Assembly (NCBI GenBank): GCA_019745755.1
Contig: JAIESS010000205.1
Span: 1 to 10,638, forward strand
Reading direction: 5' to 3'
DNA: 10,638 nt
Source of the DNA: Alphaproteobacteria bacterium
GTDB lineage: Bacteria > Pseudomonadota > Alphaproteobacteria > Paracaedibacterales > JAKBAR01
Part shown: positions 6,846 through 10,638 of the stretch, piece after piece
Position numbering within the stretch: the stretch's first letter is position 1
How the letters are laid out: the number at the start of each line of letters is the position of its first letter
Notes under the pieces: model-generated
Told to the model about the DNA's origin: nothing
Database searches by the model: none
The model's input: only the letters and a program-made list of their open reading frames with translations
Program-made: the position numbers and the translations under genes

Positions 6846-7538
6846 ATGATTACGCCAGACTATGTTTTATCCAGTGATAAAGAGACACAGCGACTTGTTT
6901 TCTTGTTGCATGGTTATGGGGCTAATGGAGCTGATCTTTTAGAGATTGGTCATTTTTGGGCGCCGTCTCTTCCCCTGACAACGTTTATTTCACCCAATGC
7001 TCCTGAAAAATGTGATGGAGGGCCCTTTGGTTATCAATGGTTTGGCATAAAGGATCTGGATCCCCTTGATATGCGCCGTGGACTTGATCGTGCTGCGCCT
7101 GCTCTTAAGGATTTTATTGAAGGCCAGGCGCGTACACATAATTTGACACCCAATCAAATTGCCCTTGTCGGTTTTTCCCAAGGGGCCATGCTTGCCCTTG
7201 AAATGTTGTTTTATATTCCGGGACTTGCCGGTGTTGTTGCCTATTCGGGCGCTTTTTATAAGCCTCCAAAAGTTTCCTTTAAGGGCCCTTACCCTCCTGT
7301 TTTGCTGGCCCATGGGACCCTTGACCCTGTTGTGCCCTATGCGAGCTTGGCCCTTGCTGAGGTAAGCCTTAAAAAGCTTGGTGTGGGGGTTGAGACACAA
7401 AGTTGTGTAGGTCTTGGTCATAGTATTGATGTGGCAGGATTGCATCGCGGTCTTGAATTTATTCAACGCATCTTTACCAAAAATTCACCAATTATTGTTA
7501 TGAATGATAAAAGTACATTAAACACAAAGGAGTTTTAA
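6846..7538 (+). CDS. Alpha/beta hydrolase, phospholipase/carboxylesterase family
   Basis: The 230-residue cytoplasmic hydrolase has the compact fold of the phospholipase/carboxylesterase family (PF02230, like bacterial YpfH). Its length is normal for the family. Early motifs are LLHGYGANGADL (oxyanion region, about 20-31) and ISPNAPE. The catalytic triad is Ser111 in GFSQG, Asp160 in HGTLDPVVP and His192 in GLGHSID. Substrates are unknown; relatives hydrolyse short acyl esters or lysophospholipids. There is no signal peptide. ATG at 6846 is preferred over the adjacent TTG at 6843, but neither has a visible Shine-Dalgarno sequence. The last about 20 residues (after the FIQRIF helix) form a tail beyond the usual domain, and its final codons hold the ribosome-binding site of mdh. 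That suggests one operon and perhaps coupled translation with mdh. Confidence 0.9.
   Translation: MITPDYVLSSDKETQRLVFLLHGYGANGADLLEIGHFWAPSLPLTTFISPNAPEKCDGGPFGYQWFGIKDLDPLDMRRGLDRAAPALKDFIEGQARTHNLTPNQIALVGFSQGAMLALEMLFYIPGLAGVVAYSGAFYKPPKVSFKGPYPPVLLAHGTLDPVVPYASLALAEVSLKKLGVGVETQSCVGLGHSIDVAGLHRGLEFIQRIFTKNSPIIVMNDKSTLNTKEF
7527..7532 (+). promoter_or_regulatory. Ribosome-binding site of mdh inside the esterase gene
   Basis: AAGGAG overlaps the Lys-Glu codons three codons before the esterase stop. It lies 9 bases before ATG 7542 and 6 bases before GTG 7539. Family alignment of the protein (MKRRKIGLVGAG) favours the ATG. The position implies that ribosomes ending the esterase help open or reload at mdh. 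Confidence 0.65.
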
Positions 7539-7541
7539 GTG

Positions 7542-8495
7542 ATGAAGCGAAGGAAAATAGGTCTTGTCGGCGCAGGACAAATTGGTGGCACGTTAGCCCA
7601 TCTTATCGGTCTTAAGGACCTCGGTGATGTCGCCCTTGTGGATATTGCTGCGGGCATGGCCAAGGGGAAAGCCCTTGATATTCAACAAAGCCTTGCTGTG
7701 TCTGGACATGATTGCCGTTTAGAGGGGGGTGATGATTATAATCTTCTCAAAGGATGTGATGCTGTGATTGTGACGGCGGGCATTCCACGTAAGCCCGGAA
7801 TGAGTCGCGATGACCTTCTTAAGATTAATGCTGGCGTGATTAAAACGACGGCGGCTCATATTAAGGCCCAGTGTCCCAACGCCTTTGTGATTGTGATTAC
7901 GAATCCTCTTGATATTATGGTGTGGTTAATGCACCAGGCGAGCGGCCTTCCAAGCACCCATGTGGTGGGTATGGCGGGTGTCCTCGATTCTGCGCGGTAC
8001 AAGACCTTTTTAGCCCAAGAACTCGGTGTGTCCGTTCAATCTATTGATGCCTTCGTTTTGGGTGGGCATGGTGATGCTATGGTGCCTATGCCAAGCTATA
8101 CAACGATTTCAGGAATTCCCCTCAGTGATTTTGTCAAACGTGGGAAAATATCACAAGCAAGCCTTGATGCGCTCATTGATCGTACCCGTAATGGCGGTGC
8201 TGAGATTGTGAATCTGCTTCAAACAGGTTCAGCCTTTTACGCGCCGGCGAATTCCGCCATTGAAATGCTCGAATCCTATTTCTTTGATGAAAAAAAGGTT
8301 CTCCCTTGCGCTGTTCATGTGAAGGACGGCTATGGCGTTAAGGATATGTATGTCGGTGTTCCTTGTGTCATTGGATCAAAAGGTGTGGAGGAGATTGTGG
8401 AGCTTGAGCTGAGCGCTTCTGAAAATGCTGCTTTCCAACAATCCGCAAAAGCTGTTGAAGGTCTTATTGCTGACTTGAAAAGACTCGAGATTTAA
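7542..8495 (+). CDS. mdh: Malate dehydrogenase (LDH-like type)
   Basis: The 317-residue cytoplasmic enzyme oxidises malate to oxaloacetate with NAD+ in the TCA cycle. The Rossmann motif GAGQIGG lies at about residues 10-16, and Asp34 (ALVDIA) is placed to bind the NAD ribose. Substrate-binding arginines are Arg83 and Arg89 in the mobile loop IPRKPGMSR, and Arg152 in DSARY. Asn121 (TNPLD) contacts substrate and cofactor. The catalytic pair is Asp149 and His176 (GGHGD). Arg83 in the position that discriminates malate from lactate supports malate over lactate dehydrogenase. Length is usual for the family. It follows the esterase gene by 3 bases and precedes sucC by 67 bases; mdh-sucC-sucD is a common alphaproteobacterial order. 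Confidence 0.97.
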   Translation: MKRRKIGLVGAGQIGGTLAHLIGLKDLGDVALVDIAAGMAKGKALDIQQSLAVSGHDCRLEGGDDYNLLKGCDAVIVTAGIPRKPGMSRDDLLKINAGVIKTTAAHIKAQCPNAFVIVITNPLDIMVWLMHQASGLPSTHVVGMAGVLDSARYKTFLAQELGVSVQSIDAFVLGGHGDAMVPMPSYTTISGIPLSDFVKRGKISQASLDALIDRTRNGGAEIVNLLQTGSAFYAPANSAIEMLESYFFDEKKVLPCAVHVKDGYGVKDMYVGVPCVIGSKGVEEIVELELSASENAAFQQSAKAVEGLIADLKRLEI

Positions 8496-8497
8496 TG

Positions 8498-8541
8498 AAA
8501 TATTAAATATTTGAATATAATATAGCAAATATAAATATGAT
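8498..8541 (+). promoter_or_regulatory. AT-rich palindrome and possible internal promoter before sucC
   Basis: The 67-base gap after mdh starts with a perfect palindrome AAATATTAAATATTT (8498-8512). TTGAAT (8511-8516) and TATGAT (8536-8541) resemble -35 and -10 boxes but are 19 bases apart, slightly too long. Another TATAAT at 8516-8521 has no -35. An extra promoter for sucCD is possible. The palindrome lacks G-C pairs, so it is a poor terminator. Confidence 0.25.
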
Positions 8542-8562
8542 GATTATACAAAGGTAAAGTTC

Positions 8563-9732
8563 ATGAATATTCACGAGTATCAAGGAAAAGCACTGCTGAA
8601 GGAGTTTGGTGTTCCAACTCTGGAGGGGCGCGTTGCCACAACAGTGGAGGAGGCCACAGCAGTCCTGACCCACTTTAATCTTACAAAAGGTGTGGTGGTT
8701 AAGGCGCAAATCCATGCAGGTGGCCGTGGTAAGGCGGGCGGTGTCAAAATTGCGAAGGACAAGCAATCCTTTGATGCAGCTGTGTCGAGTATTCTTGGGG
8801 CAACCCTTGTTACCGCTCAAACAACAAAGGACGGCCAAAAAGTTCGCACACTCTATATCGAAGATACTTGCGCTATTAAGCGTGAGTATTATTTGAGTCT
8901 TGCGCTGGACCGTAAAAATAAACGTTTTGTCGTTATTGCGTCGTCTGAGGGCGGCGTGAATATTGAAGAAGTGGCGGAAAAATCACCGGAAAAGGTGCTT
9001 TATCTTGGTATTGATCCTGTTGTGGGCTATCAACCCTTTCACGGGCGACGCCTTGTCACATTTTTGGATGTACCCAAGGAGTCTCAGGTTGAGCTCATGA
9101 ATCTCCTTCAAGGGCTGTACAAAGCTTTCATTACCCTTGACGCAGAGCTTATTGAAATTAATCCCCTTGTGCTGACACATGATCACACGTGGTTGGCCCT
9201 GGATGCGAAGATGACCTTTGACGATAATGGCTTGCCGCGTCAAAAACGGGTATCTTTCCTCTTTGATGAGAACGAAGTGGACCCGGCAGAGCTTCGCGCA
9301 AAGGAATTTGATCTGACCTATATTAAGTTGGACGGGACCATCGGTTGCATGGTCAATGGCGCAGGCCTTGCCATGTCCACCATGGATATTATTACACAGC
9401 ACGGCGCAGAGCCTGCAAACTTCCTTGATGTGGGCGGCGGTGCGACGAAAGAAAAGGTCACGGAAGCTTTTAAAATCATTGTAGATGATAAAGATGTGAA
9501 GGCTATTTTTGTGAATATTTTTGGCGGTATTATGCGTTGTGATGTCATTGCTGAAGGAATTATTGCGGCGGCCAAGGAAATTAATCTTAAAGTTCCCCTT
9601 GTTGTGCGCTTACAAGGAACAAATGTGGAGCAGGGGCGGGCCCTTTTGAACCAGAGCGGTCTTAAAATCATTGCAGAAGATGATTTTGAAAAGGCGGCTG
9701 CAACCGTTGTTAATGTCGCGAAGGGACACTAG
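8563..9732 (+). CDS. sucC: Succinyl-CoA synthetase (ADP-forming), beta subunit
   Basis: The 389-residue beta subunit of the TCA-cycle enzyme interconverts succinyl-CoA plus phosphate and nucleoside diphosphate with succinate, CoA and nucleoside triphosphate. The start MNIHEYQGKALL is diagnostic. The ATP-grasp domain fills about residues 1-240, with the nucleotide loop VKAQIHAGGRGKAGG (46-60) and metal ligands Asn200 (EINPLV) and Asp214 (LDAKM). The C-terminal ligase domain carries GTIGCMVNGAGLAM (258-271), FLDVGGGA (287-294) and NIFGGIMRCD (318-327), which form the succinate and subunit interface. Length matches the family. AAAGGT lies 7 bases before the ATG. sucD begins 2 bases after the stop, so the two subunits are co-translated and should be made in equal amounts. 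Confidence 0.98.
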   Translation: MNIHEYQGKALLKEFGVPTLEGRVATTVEEATAVLTHFNLTKGVVVKAQIHAGGRGKAGGVKIAKDKQSFDAAVSSILGATLVTAQTTKDGQKVRTLYIEDTCAIKREYYLSLALDRKNKRFVVIASSEGGVNIEEVAEKSPEKVLYLGIDPVVGYQPFHGRRLVTFLDVPKESQVELMNLLQGLYKAFITLDAELIEINPLVLTHDHTWLALDAKMTFDDNGLPRQKRVSFLFDENEVDPAELRAKEFDLTYIKLDGTIGCMVNGAGLAMSTMDIITQHGAEPANFLDVGGGATKEKVTEAFKIIVDDKDVKAIFVNIFGGIMRCDVIAEGIIAAAKEINLKVPLVVRLQGTNVEQGRALLNQSGLKIIAEDDFEKAAATVVNVAKGH

Positions 9733-9734
9733 TC

Positions 9735-10638
9735 ATGGCTATTCTTGTTGATAAAAATACAAAACTGATTTGCCAAGGTTTTACAGGCAAACATGGTACG
9801 TTTCACTCCGAAGGTGCTCTTGCGTATGGCACGAAACTTGTGGGTGGCGTAACACCCGGCAAGGGCGGAACAACCCATTTGGGATTGCCTGTGTTTGATA
9901 CGGTCAAGGAAGCCGTGGACGCTGTGCATCCGGATGCCACTATGATTTATGTGCCGCCTATGTATGCAGCGGATGCAATTTTTGAGGCGATGGATGCAGA
10001 GATTCCGCTGATCATTTGTATTACGGAAGGCATTCCCGTTCAGGATATGATGAAGGTGAATTGGGCCCTCAAAAACTCTAAGTCCAAACTCATTGGCCCT
10101 AACTGCCCCGGAATTATTACACCGGATCAATGTAAAATCGGTATTATGCCTGGATTTATTCATACACCGGGTAAAGTCGGTGTGGTCTCACGCTCAGGGA
10201 CACTTACTTACGAGGCTGTGGATCAAACAACCAAGCAAGGCCTCGGTCAATCGACTTGTGTGGGTATCGGCGGCGATCCGTTTAAGGGCATGGGGTTTGT
10301 GGATATTTTGGAGCTCTTTTGGAAGGATCCCGCCACAGAAGCAATCCTTATGATTGGGGAAATTGGCGGTGATGAGGAGCAACGCGCAGGGGACTTTATT
10401 AAGGCGCAATATGATAAAGGAAACTATAAACCCGTCGTTGCCTTTATCGCAGGGCAATCTGCCCCTAAAGGTCGCCGTATGGGCCATGCGGGTGCTATTA
10501 TTGCGGGGGCTGGTGGTTCTGCTGCTGAAAAAATGGATTATCTCACACAGTGCGGTGTTACCGTGTGTAAAAGTCCTGCAACCATGGGGGAAACCATGGC
10601 GCGGTTACTCCAAGAAAAACCCATGTCACACGTTAAAA
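9735..10638 (+). CDS. sucD: Succinyl-CoA synthetase, alpha subunit (partial, cut by the right edge)
   Basis: The frame is open from ATG 9735 to the window end: 301 codons plus one base, with no stop. The start (MAILVDKNTKLICQGFTGKHG) is typical. The CoA-binding domain shows YGTKLVGGVTPGKGG and the later GPNCPGII. The active-site His that is phosphorylated is His251 in RMGHAGAII. The C-terminal motif VCKSPATMGETMARLL is the usual end of the family, and the frame continues at least 8 residues past it (QEKPMSHVK), so only a short tail is missing. The gene follows sucC by 2 bases, with GGGA at the sucC 3' end acting as a likely ribosome-binding site. In relatives sucA and sucB come next, beyond this window. 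Confidence 0.97.
   Translation, partial: MAILVDKNTKLICQGFTGKHGTFHSEGALAYGTKLVGGVTPGKGGTTHLGLPVFDTVKEAVDAVHPDATMIYVPPMYAADAIFEAMDAEIPLIICITEGIPVQDMMKVNWALKNSKSKLIGPNCPGIITPDQCKIGIMPGFIHTPGKVGVVSRSGTLTYEAVDQTTKQGLGQSTCVGIGGDPFKGMGFVDILELFWKDPATEAILMIGEIGGDEEQRAGDFIKAQYDKGNYKPVVAFIAGQSAPKGRRMGHAGAIIAGAGGSAAEKMDYLTQCGVTVCKSPATMGETMARLLQEKPMSHVK

Noticed and set aside
8983..9402. Long minus-strand open frames opposite sucC (and similar ones opposite rlpA, the esterase and sucD)
   Set aside because: The plus-strand frames are unmistakable family members over the same bases. The opposite frames show no motifs and are shadows of codon usage.

Overview
The window looks like ordinary chromosome from an alphaproteobacterium of moderate to low GC. 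The grounds are the mdh-sucC-sucD order, the pairing of an S41 (CtpA-type) protease with a DUF610 'divergent polysaccharide deacetylase', and alphaproteobacterial-style RlpA and Lon-like protease sequences. Coding DNA is moderately AT-rich and the spacers are strongly AT-rich. That would fit a low-GC lineage such as Holosporales-like or other host-associated Alphaproteobacteria, but the genus cannot be told from this sequence. I see no mobile element, CRISPR array, tRNA or rRNA. No spacer exceeds 300 bases; the longest are 3022-3257 and 6615-6845.

Left part (1-3021, minus strand). A secreted protein of unknown function runs off the left edge (501 down to 1), with its own promoter candidate. 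Upstream of it lies an 800-residue Lon-like ATP-dependent protease of the AAA_32 / Lon-C type.

Envelope part (3022-6614). The lipoprotein RlpA (DPBB plus SPOR domains) is transcribed rightward, divergently from the protease. It converges on a leftward pair: an S41 lipoprotein protease (CtpA) followed by a membrane-anchored DUF610 protein. All three are predicted to act in the periplasm on peptidoglycan or its remodelling. Two carry changes at residues the family normally needs: RlpA has Gln where the family has Glu, and the DUF610 domain lacks its Asp-Asp pair.

Metabolic part (6846-10638, plus strand). A carboxylesterase/phospholipase is followed closely by malate dehydrogenase, whose ribosome-binding site lies inside the last esterase codons. 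Both subunits of succinyl-CoA synthetase follow. SucD is cut by the right edge. Mdh and SucCD are TCA-cycle enzymes and probably belong to one transcription unit, perhaps with an internal promoter before sucC.

I found no convincing undescribed multi-gene system. The points worth a second look are the altered catalytic positions in RlpA and the DUF610 protein, the unusual RlpA N-terminus and histidine-rich linker, and the unidentified secreted protein at the left edge.
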